Positions 42,026-50,194 of a stretch of 50,194 nt of DNA are shown here, piece after piece. Source of the stretch: Elusimicrobiaceae bacterium (GTDB taxonomy: Bacteria; Elusimicrobiota; Elusimicrobia; Elusimicrobiales; Elusimicrobiaceae); assembly GCA_016283355.1 (NCBI GenBank), contig JAEEMS010000009.1:1-50194 (forward strand), read 5' to 3'. A program made the position numbers and the translations under genes. Every line of letters starts with the position of its first letter. Position 1 is the first letter of the stretch. The notes beneath the pieces are model-generated. The model was not told the origin of the DNA and searched no databases. It saw nothing but the letters and a program-made list of their open reading frames with translations.

Positions 42026-45000
42026 TCATTTTACCTTTAAAAGTTGGGCTTTTATAGCGGTTAAATCTTTTATCAAGGTATTAATGTCATTGGAAACACC
42101 GGAACCTACCTCCAAATAAGAGGATAAATTTTGTTCCAACGGTTTGAACACTTCCGTATAATCAACATATTCAGGCCCGGGTCTAAATTTGGCAATTGTT
42201 TGCTGGGCGGCAGAGACGGAGTTGTCCAACTCCACTCTTATCGCTTGCAATTCGTTTATCTGCGCATCCAATTTTTGCGTTAAATTTGCCAAATTTTCTT
42301 TGGATCCCGTTTCCAATGCGGCCACCGCATCGTCCATAATTTTTTCTGTTCTGTTGAGTGTGGGGGCCAAACGGTTGGCGGCGTTCACTATATTCTCTAT
42401 CGGTTCAGAACGCAGTATAGTTCTATATTGCTGAGCCACGGTAGAAACAGTGCCTCTTTGCGGGAATTGCCTGAATGCTTGCCCTTCCAATAAGGAAATG
42501 TCATGCTCCAAAGCTGGCACTCCTTCATGTAACGGGCGGGCATCTTGAATAATTTTTCCCGATGCTTGTGAAAATGATTGGGATCCTTGTTTTACAAACT
42601 GTATCGGAGAAAGCTCCGGTTGCGGTTCTACCTTCTTCGGAGAAGTAGAATTCTGCACGTGTGATGGACGCTCCGCTGAACCAAAAGATTCCCTTCCTGC
42701 CGTTTTCGCCATCTTTCCTTGTGCTTCGGAGGCATTTGCCATCTGGAGAGAAGCACTTTCTTCCGCTTTTTTCCATCCTTCGGGATCACTTCTTTTCCAC
42801 ACGTCATCCTTTAAGATCTCTTTATATTCTTCGGTTCTATTCTTCAGGCGCAAATTTGCCCGCTCCAACTCCGACATAGAACCGCTCGATTCTTGTTGCA
42901 AATTATTTTGATGACGCTGTTCATGGAAAGCTTTCCTTTCTGCCGCTTTCGCTATTTTCCCCTGTGCTTCGGAGGCATTTGCCATCTCGAGATAAGCACT
43001 TTCTTCCGCTTTTCTCCATCCTTCGGGATCACTTCTTTTCCACGCGTCATCCTTTAAGATCTCTTTATATTCTTCGGTTCTATTCTTCAGACGCAAATCT
43101 GCTCGCTCCAACTCCGACATAGAACCGCTCGATTCTTGTTGCAAATTATTTTGATGACGCTGTTCATGGAAAGCTTTCCTTTCACTCACCAACTGCTCAG
43201 CGCCCTGAGCTGGGTCCGATGCACCACCATCCGCAGCACGGACTCCTTGGGTACGGGCTCTTTTGGCACCTGTACCCATAGCTGATGCATGGCCTTGATA
43301 GGTAGACACTTGCGAACGCGTCTCCTTCAACAAATTAGCCAATTTCTTATCTTTTTTTGCCACCTCATCCAAAAATGCCAACGTTTCTTTTCCGAACGTA
43401 CCGGAAGGAGTACGCACGGAATATCCTGACACTAACGTAACCAAATCTTGCCGACTCAGTTTCCCTACATGAGTTTGTCCTTGGGCATCTACAAATTCAA
43501 CTTCCAAATTTCCATTAGAATCGAAACCGAAGGAATTGGGAACTTGTCTGTCCCCCGCGGCCGCGCCACGAGCTGCTCTCGAAGACCCCCCCGCGGCCCG
43601 AGCATCTTGTGCGGTACTTGTACCCGATGTACCGCCCGCCCGGGATGTTCCTTGCCCGGCGTCTGTACCTGCAGATAGTGCCTCTTGGTTGCGGATTCTT
43701 TCTACGTTTTCAAAGGCAATTTCTTCAAGTTTATTCATACTCTTGGCCGATAATTCAACTTCTCTTGTCATAACCCCTTCCGGCCCTAAATAGCTAACCC
43801 TCGCGCGGGACGGGTTAATTCTCTCTACAAAAATCACCTTGTCGATCTCAATACCACCTTTTCTCAAAACTCTTTGAATTAAATGTCTTTGGAAATTTAA
43901 TTTTTTCGTCGGAATGGGAATTCCCATTGCAGCCATATTCCTTGTTCCTTCAACCCAACCATCAGCGAATGCAACGACATTATCGTACCAAGAACCATGT
44001 ACTACATTATCCCCCTGATTCTTTACCTTATTATCCAAACGAGCAGTTACCTCTTCTTTTTGCGCAGCATGGGTACTTACCCCGCCATTGGAATTTTTCA
44101 CGGCCGGACTTTCAAATTCCAACACTTTTTCTTCCCCGGTGACATTGCCTTCAAGATGAGGTGTTTGTGCACCCACCCTTTCTCCTCCAACACCAGAACC
44201 TTCAGTGCGAGATATCCGTGGATTCATCGGTTCTTCCACCGAAGCGGATGGTTTCTTCACCGGGGTTGTCGACGGAGTTCCTGGTGCTTTCGCTTCTACT
44301 TTTGGGGTGGATTTTCCGCCAATACGCGCTTCTTTCTTGATGTTCCGTGCGGTTTGTTTAGTTACCTTCCACGCTTTGGACCCCATACGGCTTACACCTC
44401 GGCGCAGCCCCTTTACCGTGCTCCAAATTCCCCTTCCGATGGCAGGGCCTGCCGCCAACATACCGGGCAGAGAAAACAACAACAACGCCGTATCGGCCAT
44501 TTCACCACCCGCCTTTGTTTTCTTTAACATATTATATTGCTTGGCTTTTTCTTTAAATTTTTCTCCGCCATATGTTGCAAGACCTTTATTTTCCTTGGCC
44601 AAGGCATTATAATATCGCGCGACAATACGGCGGATACGTGTTTGCGTACCAGCATTAATATCCCAAAAGTCCCCCATAAGAAGTATGATCAATTTATACA
44701 TTCCTTCTTTTTCACCATTGGGAACAATATACCCCGGATATGTGTCAGAGGCAGACAAAATTCCCACTACTACCGGCCAATGTCCATAAAAATCCATCTT
44801 TGACTTCGTCTTTGTGGTAACAATGGCCTTTCCATAGTCGTCATAATATGTTCTACTTTTGTATGGGTTCTTAGCATATTGGATAGCATTCCACATAATT
44901 TTCCTAGCTAATTTTCCCGCACCGGTACTCTGATTATCACGCACTTCCGCCCCAATGATATGGCCAATTTCTTCAAACGAGTTTGTGTATGGATATTGAA

Positions 45001-46060
45001 TGCCCACTTTTTGATATGGAGCTTTTCCGAACGTTTTAGGGTTGGCTGCACATGTATTCTCATCTACATAGCTAAATCCTTCGTTCGTTTCATTATAATA
45101 TCTGGTAGCATTACGTGCTCTTTCTTGTGAACCAGCATATATATTTGTGGCTACCCAATTCACAGAGACAAGATCCAAAAGGTGAGCACCGCGATTTACT
45201 TCTGGTTTTGCTACATTGGTTAAAAAATTGTCGATGTTATTCCAAGCACCCAACAACACTAAAGCCGAAACAGCACCCGTTATTACTGTAGCCCCATCCG
45301 AACTCTTCCACGCCTTGTTCAAATAGTGAACAATAGTGGCAATAGCTCGTTTCTTTTCCGCTTCATTCCCGAATTTTTTGGCAAGCAAAGCTATACCAAT
45401 GAGGGCATCTACTTCCTGCGCACAATGTTGATTTTGTACAGCCGTAATTTGAGGAATTCCGGCAGCGGTCCAACCCGATTTACCACACGTAATGGTGGAT
45501 GTAACATCGTAAAAATATTGCCGCAAGACGGCAACGTCCCCTTTCGTATTCCCCTCTTCTTGATAAACACCCCAAGACGAAATCAAGTTCAACATATCCC
45601 CAGCGACTCGTTTGATAGCTTTTCCGTTGGTGTATAACCCCTTTCTATTGAGGACAATACGATGAATTCCCCCTTGCGCTGCAGCAATCGAAGGCCCGCA
45701 ATATTGAGTGTTATTCGCTCCTTTTACACAAATTTCTTTTTGAGGTTTGTCTGGATTTGCACCCACTAATTGTAAATCCGAAATTACACACATCGGAGGA
45801 ACTTCATTGGGAATAAGACAATCTGTCCCAACTACACGAGATGCTTTTTCCACTTCCGAAATTTGCTCTTCGGCTGCTTTCTTTTTTTGCACCAATGCAT
45901 TGTCAATATTTTTTGATTGTTTCTTTGTAACAATAGGGGTGGGCGCTGATTCCAGCCGGCGGGGACCCTTAAGCCCTTGAGCATAAACCGGGAAGGTATT
46001 TGCAAATAAGAAAATAAAAGCAATAAAAAGGGATACACCCTTTTCCAAAGCAGAACGCAT
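42026..46060 (-). CDS. Giant exported protein of unknown family
   Basis: 1344 residues. A clear signal peptide (VSLFIAFIFLFANTFPVYAQG, cleavage near 28) is followed by a Cys-containing region (about 80-230), a mostly helical part (about 200-500), and a hydrophobic stretch TALLLFSLPGMLAAGPAIG (about 515-535) then a basic segment. The middle is low complexity in Pro, Ser, Thr, Gly and Ala (about 575-840). Residues about 960-1120 hold two nearly identical 81-residue copies (ERKAFHEQRHQNN...). The C-terminus is coiled coil. I recognise no family. It has a good promoter and an AGGGAG site, and a membrane protein gene follows. The architecture suggests an envelope-spanning or surface protein; a passenger with repeats is possible. 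Confidence 0.85.
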   Translation of the reverse strand: MRSALEKGVSLFIAFIFLFANTFPVYAQGLKGPRRLESAPTPIVTKKQSKNIDNALVQKKKAAEEQISEVEKASRVVGTDCLIPNEVPPMCVISDLQLVGANPDKPQKEICVKGANNTQYCGPSIAAAQGGIHRIVLNRKGLYTNGKAIKRVAGDMLNLISSWGVYQEEGNTKGDVAVLRQYFYDVTSTITCGKSGWTAAGIPQITAVQNQHCAQEVDALIGIALLAKKFGNEAEKKRAIATIVHYLNKAWKSSDGATVITGAVSALVLLGAWNNIDNFLTNVAKPEVNRGAHLLDLVSVNWVATNIYAGSQERARNATRYYNETNEGFSYVDENTCAANPKTFGKAPYQKVGIQYPYTNSFEEIGHIIGAEVRDNQSTGAGKLARKIMWNAIQYAKNPYKSRTYYDDYGKAIVTTKTKSKMDFYGHWPVVVGILSASDTYPGYIVPNGEKEGMYKLIILLMGDFWDINAGTQTRIRRIVARYYNALAKENKGLATYGGEKFKEKAKQYNMLKKTKAGGEMADTALLLFSLPGMLAAGPAIGRGIWSTVKGLRRGVSRMGSKAWKVTKQTARNIKKEARIGGKSTPKVEAKAPGTPSTTPVKKPSASVEEPMNPRISRTEGSGVGGERVGAQTPHLEGNVTGEEKVLEFESPAVKNSNGGVSTHAAQKEEVTARLDNKVKNQGDNVVHGSWYDNVVAFADGWVEGTRNMAAMGIPIPTKKLNFQRHLIQRVLRKGGIEIDKVIFVERINPSRARVSYLGPEGVMTREVELSAKSMNKLEEIAFENVERIRNQEALSAGTDAGQGTSRAGGTSGTSTAQDARAAGGSSRAARGAAAGDRQVPNSFGFDSNGNLEVEFVDAQGQTHVGKLSRQDLVTLVSGYSVRTPSGTFGKETLAFLDEVAKKDKKLANLLKETRSQVSTYQGHASAMGTGAKRARTQGVRAADGGASDPAQGAEQLVSERKAFHEQRHQNNLQQESSGSMSELERADLRLKNRTEEYKEILKDDAWKRSDPEGWRKAEESAYLEMANASEAQGKIAKAAERKAFHEQRHQNNLQQESSGSMSELERANLRLKNRTEEYKEILKDDVWKRSDPEGWKKAEESASLQMANASEAQGKMAKTAGRESFGSAERPSHVQNSTSPKKVEPQPELSPIQFVKQGSQSFSQASGKIIQDARPLHEGVPALEHDISLLEGQAFRQFPQRGTVSTVAQQYRTILRSEPIENIVNAANRLAPTLNRTEKIMDDAVAALETGSKENLANLTQKLDAQINELQAIRVELDNSVSAAQQTIAKFRPGPEYVDYTEVFKPLEQNLSSYLEVGSGVSNDINTLIKDLTAIKAQLLKVK
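42699..43184 (-). repeat. Tandem duplication of 243 bp inside the giant exported protein
   Basis: Two in-frame copies, 42699-42941 and 42942-43184, each 243 bases (81 codons), differ at only about 15 positions, several of them silent. Each encodes a helical, highly charged unit with HEQRHQNNLQQESSGSMSEL and WKRSDPEGW. The near identity at DNA level points to a recent duplication. Confidence 0.93.
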
Positions 46061-46088
46061 AATCGATCTCCCTGTAAAAGATACTTAT

Positions 46089-46117
46089 ATTCTAATGGTA
46101 AAAGTGAAAATTTTCAA
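46089..46117 (-). promoter_or_regulatory. Promoter of the giant exported protein gene
   Basis: TTGAAA (46117-46112, 5 of 6), 17 bases, TAGAAT (46094-46089, 5 of 6). The start near 46082 gives a leader of about 22 bases that includes the AGGGAG site. Confidence 0.78.
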
Positions 46118-46120
46118 GGG

Positions 46121-46744
46121 CTATTTTCCGATAGCCACGGAAAACTGAAACCCCGGGATTAGGGTCGTAGTGGATAACGTAATGGAAGGACAGCCCAATT
46201 GATTGTAGATTTCTTGCGCGCGGCCAAAAAATTGGACATTCCCGCCAACGCACCGAATTTCAAAGCTATTGAGCGTAAGCCCCGTGCCCAACAATTTAAC
46301 AACGGATTCTTTTTGCGTCCAAAGCGCGGTTAAAAATGTATCCGTATCTTCCGTTAGTTCCGACGGATGAAAGAAGTCCTGTTTCCACGCATTTATACGG
46401 TGAGCCACTTTTTCTAAATCAATCCCGATATAACGGGCCTGCGGGGCGGCAGCGGCCACCGCATACCCGTGACTGTGCGTAATACTGAAAGGAAGATTAG
46501 GTGATTTTTCCTCTAAAACAAGTTCTGGTTTGCCGCTTTTTTCCTGTGGGAGGACTTCGATTTGTTTAAAAGCATAAGGAGTGCATTGAGTAATAACTTT
46601 TTTTAAAGCAATTCTGCCCCCGAGCCATTCCGTCCTTCGTTTGGGGAGTTTAAGCGTATCATAATACGCTTGTTCCCGTTCACTTAAAACGTCTTGGGCC
46701 GGGGGCAGTGTCGTTAAATCAATTACTTCTACTAAATAATCCAT
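46121..46744 (-). CDS. 4'-phosphopantetheinyl transferase (Sfp type)
   Basis: A 207-residue enzyme that moves phosphopantetheine from CoA onto carrier proteins. It has the family motifs LSEREQAYYDTLKLPKRRTEWLGGRIALKK, PFSITHSHGYAVAAAA, the magnesium site YIGIDLEKV and LWTQKESVVKLLGTG (WxxKES, normally KEA). Length is close to Sfp. I place the start at the ATG at 46744, six bases after the megasynthase stop with a TAAGGTG site; a GTG at 46789 would overlap by 40 bases. Its position right after a synthase with carrier domains makes that synthase the likely substrate. Confidence 0.93.
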   Translation of the reverse strand: MDYLVEVIDLTTLPPAQDVLSEREQAYYDTLKLPKRRTEWLGGRIALKKVITQCTPYAFKQIEVLPQEKSGKPELVLEEKSPNLPFSITHSHGYAVAAAAPQARYIGIDLEKVAHRINAWKQDFFHPSELTEDTDTFLTALWTQKESVVKLLGTGLTLNSFEIRCVGGNVQFFGRAQEIYNQLGCPSITLSTTTLIPGFQFSVAIGK

Positions 46745-46749
46745 GCACC

Positions 46750-49700
46750 TTATTGACCAATGGCCTGGTAACCGTGGATTTCCACCCACACATTGCCTTG
46801 TGCATCAAACACGTAGGCATCGTGTAACGTTTTACCATCGGCAGTAGTCCCTTTGTTTACACCGTACAAAAATAATTGTGCGGGCGGCACTTGGCGGTTC
46901 AATATGGCCACTTCGGAAATACCGTCCGGCAATGTCATTTTGTGGGCGACGGACATATCTTGAAAACCGCAGCATTGGAAAGCCGCTTCAATAAGCATCG
47001 GATTGGCTAACAACGTACGAGGGCCGTCGTTCCATTGCGGGCGCGGCGTCGTGTGATACGCTGCCAATGAAACTTTTTCGTCCACGTGTAAAATTCCGTT
47101 TAGCACTTGGAAGGAAGGACCGTGGAAGTATTTCTGGTAAATCTCCTCTTTGCTAACCGTGGTAACACCGGCAATTCCGGCCATTGCATCCGCTTTCACG
47201 CTGTCCCACGTAGAAACAAAATTTTCCAACGTTTGGGCTGTAAAATGGCGGCGGGTATTGCCCATTTTAATTCCCTTACTATTGATAAAGTCCGATTCAA
47301 TTTCCATATCGGCCACGGAACCGTTGGCTTTACCGATTACACGCACCGCTTGCGGACGATTGCGTAAAAGTTTGATCGGCAAATAGAAATGTACATTTTT
47401 CAACCCTTGCGGTACAACACCCGTAAGTGCGGTGGCTGTTTCCATAAATGTTTCAATTCCCATCACGCCCGGAACATACGGCGTTCCTTCAATGGCGTGA
47501 TCGGCCAGGTACGGATCCGATTCCAAATTAAATTCTTTTTCCAAATGGATTTCCGCACCTTTCTGCAACGAAGCTACCTTCCCCAAAAAGTGGGTAGCAT
47601 CCGCACCTGCCGCGGGGGTTGGAGCCGGCTGCGCAGCCGGTGCTACCGCCTTTTTAACCGTGGTTTCTTTTTTAGACGGAGTTGCTTGAATTGTCACGGA
47701 AATTTTGGGAGAAGCACTTCCCCCTTTCGGGGTATCATCCTGCGGAGTTGTAGCGGGAACATCGATCCCGGCTTCTTCCCAATCTATTTTGAGTTGGTGA
47801 TCCCAATCCAACTTTCCAAGTGAACCGGTCAATACAATTTCCGGCACTCTACCGTATACAATTTCATCCAAGAAAAGCTGCATTCCGTCTTCCGGATCTA
47901 CAAAATCCACTCCGTTGGAACGCAAGAATGTTTCCACGCCCGCACGCACACCCATACCTACATTTTTGTAAGCACTCATCGCAATGCTGATGGCGCGGTA
48001 CCCTTGGTTAGTCAGCGAGAATGCCGATTTAGCCAAGTAATCGTTTGCGCTGGCATAGTCGCTTTGCCCCAGGTTTCCGTATTTACCGGCAATAGAAGAG
48101 GCAAAAGCGAAGAACCCGCTATCGCGCACGATGTTGTTGGCCAAGAACGTACCAAAGCTGGTGGCTTTCACATCAAAAATACGATAATACTCTGCCGGGT
48201 CTTTATCGTAAATCAGTTTGGAACGTTCCAATCCGGCAAAATGGATAAGTCCGTCCACACGGCCGTTTTTGGCTTTGATTTTCGTGCAAACCTCTTTTAC
48301 CATAGCTGCGTTGGTAACGTCGCAGTGGTGATATTCCACTTCACTGCCTAGATCACGCAGTTTTTGTAAATTGTTATAAAGCGTGATGGAATCTTTCACA
48401 CGGCCAAAAGCACGTTCCAACAACACAGGCGTTGCTTTTTGCGTCGGATTCGCTTTTAGATCTTCCCAGATTTGCTTTTTAAGGGCGGCCAATTCTGCCT
48501 CGTTCATCTTGGCCCACAACGGCGTTTTTTCTTGAATTTCAATAATATCCAAGATGATGATTTTGCTATGGTACTGCGCCGCGATTTTTTGACTGAGCAT
48601 CGCGCCGATTCCGCGACCGGAACCTGTAAAGATAACGGTTTTACCGGTCAAATCAAAGTTCTTTACGCTGCGGTCCAACCGAGTCGGCAACGACAAGATA
48701 GTGGAGCGTACCCCGCCGCGCGTACCCACCATTAGGCGCATATCTCCGTGCAAGATTTCATCCATCGTTTTTTGTGCCATTTCGTCAGGTGTAGCAGTCG
48801 GTTCAAAATCCATCAATTTAGAGATGGCTCCCGTACGTTCATAAACATCCTTGCGGAAACAGGTCGTTCCACCCATCAAGGCGCCTACAATCGGGTTAAA
48901 CTCATCCTTTGTGGTATAACCGAAATTTCCGTCTACTTTGGTATTTACAGCAAAGAACGTGTCTGCATCCGTACGGTTGGAAAGTCCTTTCTCAAACACA
49001 CGCAGTGCTATGAACAATGGCATAACGTATTTCGTTAACTCGTTGTGTGCGCTGAGTTTTTTATCAAACTTCTTAACCGTAGCACCCAATAGGTACACAA
49101 TCCCTTGTATGTTGGGATCTTCCGCCGCGTACGCTTGCAAAGCGGACTGGGTCTCTTCATACGATTCCCAATTCATGATGGTCGTATTTTTGCTGCGGGT
49201 TTTGAGTGTGGTGAAAATATGATATTTTACACCCAATTCCTTAAACTCTTCTTGGTATGCTTTGATAAGTTGTGAATTATCCGCAAACAAAAGCACCGTG
49301 CGGTCTTTTGATAAGCGTCTATTTTCCCGCTCTGACAACGGAGCATCGACAACCGTGGTTACAAAGCGCAATTTCTTCTCGTGGCAATGTTCACCTTGAT
49401 ATCCTTCCCGTTCCGGACGCTCCGCAAGTGATTCTCTTTTTTCAATCGGGGCGGTAGGATTGGTTACCAATGCATCGGCTTGCGGACCTGTTACTTTTTC
49501 CGCTACCGTAGCTTGAGCCGATTGTACGGTCGGCGTCGATTTTTCTACCGTAACGGGGGCCGGTTGTACCACCGGAGCCGGCGTTACCGGAGACGTAACC
49601 ACAGGTTGAACCGTAGGAGCTGCCATAGCGGAAGATTGACCCACATTCGCTAAAGCAAAGTTAATACAATGGCGAATCGTCGGATAATCTTTGAGTTGGA

Positions 49701-50194
49701 TACCTTCTTGTTGGGCAATACCATAATGTTCACGCATGGCGGCGAACAATTCCGCTTGCTTGACCGTATCGATACCCAAATCGGCTTCCATATCCAAATC
49801 GAGTTCCAGCATATCTTCCGGATAACCCGTTTTTTCTGCCACCATGTTCACTATTTCTTTGGTAACGGTAGCTTCATCCAACGCTTTAGTTGATTTTACC
49901 ACAGCCGGTTGCACAACGGGTGCGGATTGTGGTGCCGGTGCAGGTTGCGCCGTTAATATAGGTTGCACCACAGGAGCCGATGTAGCTGCGGGTTGTCCGG
50001 CATTGGCTAATACAAATTTAATGCAATGGCGAATCGTGGGATAATCTTTAAGTTGGATACCTTCTTGTTGGGCAATACCGTAATGTTCACGCATGGCGGC
50101 GAACAATTCCGCCTGCTTGACCGTATCGATACCCAAATCGGCTTCCATATCCAAATCGAGTTCCAGCATATCTTCCGGATAACCCGTTTTTTCT
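46750..50194 (-). CDS. PfaA-like polyketide/fatty acid megasynthase: ACP-ACP-KR-DH (N-terminus beyond window)
   Basis: The frame is open to the right edge, so about 1147 C-terminal residues are seen and the true start lies outside. In order: two carrier domains separated by Pro/Ala/Val-rich linkers, a ketoreductase (about 48900-47820) with GSGRGIGAM and the active-site FASSIAGKYGNLGQSDYASAND, a long insert between its two Rossmann parts as in PUFA synthases, and a double-hotdog dehydratase with DHAIEGTPYVPG (catalytic His). In the second hotdog the usual Asp is Glu (LIEAAFQ). Both carriers read LGIDTVKQAE, so Thr stands where the phosphopantetheine Ser is expected. Ketosynthase and acyltransferase domains would lie upstream. 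A PUFA-like or other long-chain product is likely, the exact product unknown. The phosphopantetheinyl transferase follows. Confidence 0.88.
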   Translation of the reverse strand, partial: EKTGYPEDMLELDLDMEADLGIDTVKQAELFAAMREHYGIAQQEGIQLKDYPTIRHCIKFVLANAGQPAATSAPVVQPILTAQPAPAPQSAPVVQPAVVKSTKALDEATVTKEIVNMVAEKTGYPEDMLELDLDMEADLGIDTVKQAELFAAMREHYGIAQQEGIQLKDYPTIRHCINFALANVGQSSAMAAPTVQPVVTSPVTPAPVVQPAPVTVEKSTPTVQSAQATVAEKVTGPQADALVTNPTAPIEKRESLAERPEREGYQGEHCHEKKLRFVTTVVDAPLSERENRRLSKDRTVLLFADNSQLIKAYQEEFKELGVKYHIFTTLKTRSKNTTIMNWESYEETQSALQAYAAEDPNIQGIVYLLGATVKKFDKKLSAHNELTKYVMPLFIALRVFEKGLSNRTDADTFFAVNTKVDGNFGYTTKDEFNPIVGALMGGTTCFRKDVYERTGAISKLMDFEPTATPDEMAQKTMDEILHGDMRLMVGTRGGVRSTILSLPTRLDRSVKNFDLTGKTVIFTGSGRGIGAMLSQKIAAQYHSKIIILDIIEIQEKTPLWAKMNEAELAALKKQIWEDLKANPTQKATPVLLERAFGRVKDSITLYNNLQKLRDLGSEVEYHHCDVTNAAMVKEVCTKIKAKNGRVDGLIHFAGLERSKLIYDKDPAEYYRIFDVKATSFGTFLANNIVRDSGFFAFASSIAGKYGNLGQSDYASANDYLAKSAFSLTNQGYRAISIAMSAYKNVGMGVRAGVETFLRSNGVDFVDPEDGMQLFLDEIVYGRVPEIVLTGSLGKLDWDHQLKIDWEEAGIDVPATTPQDDTPKGGSASPKISVTIQATPSKKETTVKKAVAPAAQPAPTPAAGADATHFLGKVASLQKGAEIHLEKEFNLESDPYLADHAIEGTPYVPGVMGIETFMETATALTGVVPQGLKNVHFYLPIKLLRNRPQAVRVIGKANGSVADMEIESDFINSKGIKMGNTRRHFTAQTLENFVSTWDSVKADAMAGIAGVTTVSKEEIYQKYFHGPSFQVLNGILHVDEKVSLAAYHTTPRPQWNDGPRTLLANPMLIEAAFQCCGFQDMSVAHKMTLPDGISEVAILNRQVPPAQLFLYGVNKGTTADGKTLHDAYVFDAQGNVWVEIHGYQAIGQ
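49650..50194 (-). repeat. Tandem acyl-carrier domain repeats
   Basis: Two carrier domains with a 357-base (119-codon) period; the Thr codons of the LGIDT motif lie at 49765-49767 and 50122-50124. The domain bodies are almost identical in DNA and protein, while the linkers differ. The second copy is cut by the window edge, so more copies may follow upstream. Confidence 0.9.

Noticed and set aside
42699-43184. Direct repeats as an insertion sequence or CRISPR
   Set aside because: They are in-frame coding duplications with no transposase, no terminal inverted repeats and no spacers.

Overview
This window reads as a chromosomal segment of a Gram-negative-type bacterium with moderate G+C. Its genes are densely packed and mostly on the minus strand. 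The mix of conserved genes (scpAB, murA, ddl, rho, polA, tsaD, spoVG), a type IV pilin with a very short leader, very large exported proteins of no known family, glycogen and maltodextrin enzymes and a PUFA-synthase-like megasynthase resembles gut Elusimicrobiota. That placement is an inference from gene content; no rRNA gene is present to test it. I see no phage, insertion sequence or CRISPR array.

Layout. (1) Bases 1-3430, minus: a large exported protein with FlgD-like Ig repeats, running off the left edge, with its own promoter and a structured leader. (2) Bases 3674-15632, minus: eleven close or overlapping genes in the order M50 protease, trpS, scpA, scpB, glgA, ftsX, envC-like, ctpA, tsaD, a cytoplasmic solute-binding-like protein and a GAF-GGDEF cyclase. 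They combine translation, chromosome segregation, glycogen synthesis and septal peptidoglycan control. (3) Bases 15832-16517, minus: a pilin gene, an in-frame remnant of a second pilin tail, and a terminator. (4) Bases 16642-17808, plus: tgt, probably leaderless. (5) Bases 17814-31401, minus: trxA, a secreted thioredoxin-like protein, polA, coaE, rho, rpmE, prfA, prmC, murA, folC, a coiled-coil protein, ddl and a small membrane protein. (6) Bases 31533-33927, plus: a YwqK/MORN-like repeat protein, ispE, spoVG and tRNA-Gln. (7) Bases 34150-35383, minus: a sigma-70 factor with a long lysine-rich tail and, six bases after its stop, tRNA-Arg. (8) Bases 35496-39494, plus: a sugar permease and malQ with starch-binding domains. 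(9) Bases 39526-46060, minus: a biotin-dependent carboxyltransferase, a membrane protein and a 1344-residue exported protein of unknown family with a recent internal duplication. (10) Bases 46121-50194, minus: a phosphopantetheinyl transferase and the C-terminal part of a PfaA-like synthase (tandem ACP, KR, DH) that continues past the right edge.

How the genes fit together. Glycogen and maltodextrin handling (glgA, permease, malQ) is split between two loci. FtsX, the EnvC-like protein and CtpA form a division and murein-hydrolase control set, with MurA and Ddl supplying precursors. The phosphopantetheinyl transferase next to the megasynthase is its likely activating enzyme. The points most worth a second look are the carrier domains with Thr where the phosphopantetheine Ser should be, the solute-binding-like protein that cannot carry a signal peptide beside a diguanylate cyclase, the pilin-tail remnant, the iron-sulfur motif in TrpRS, the Asp at the Pol I steric-gate position, and the two giant orphan exported proteins.
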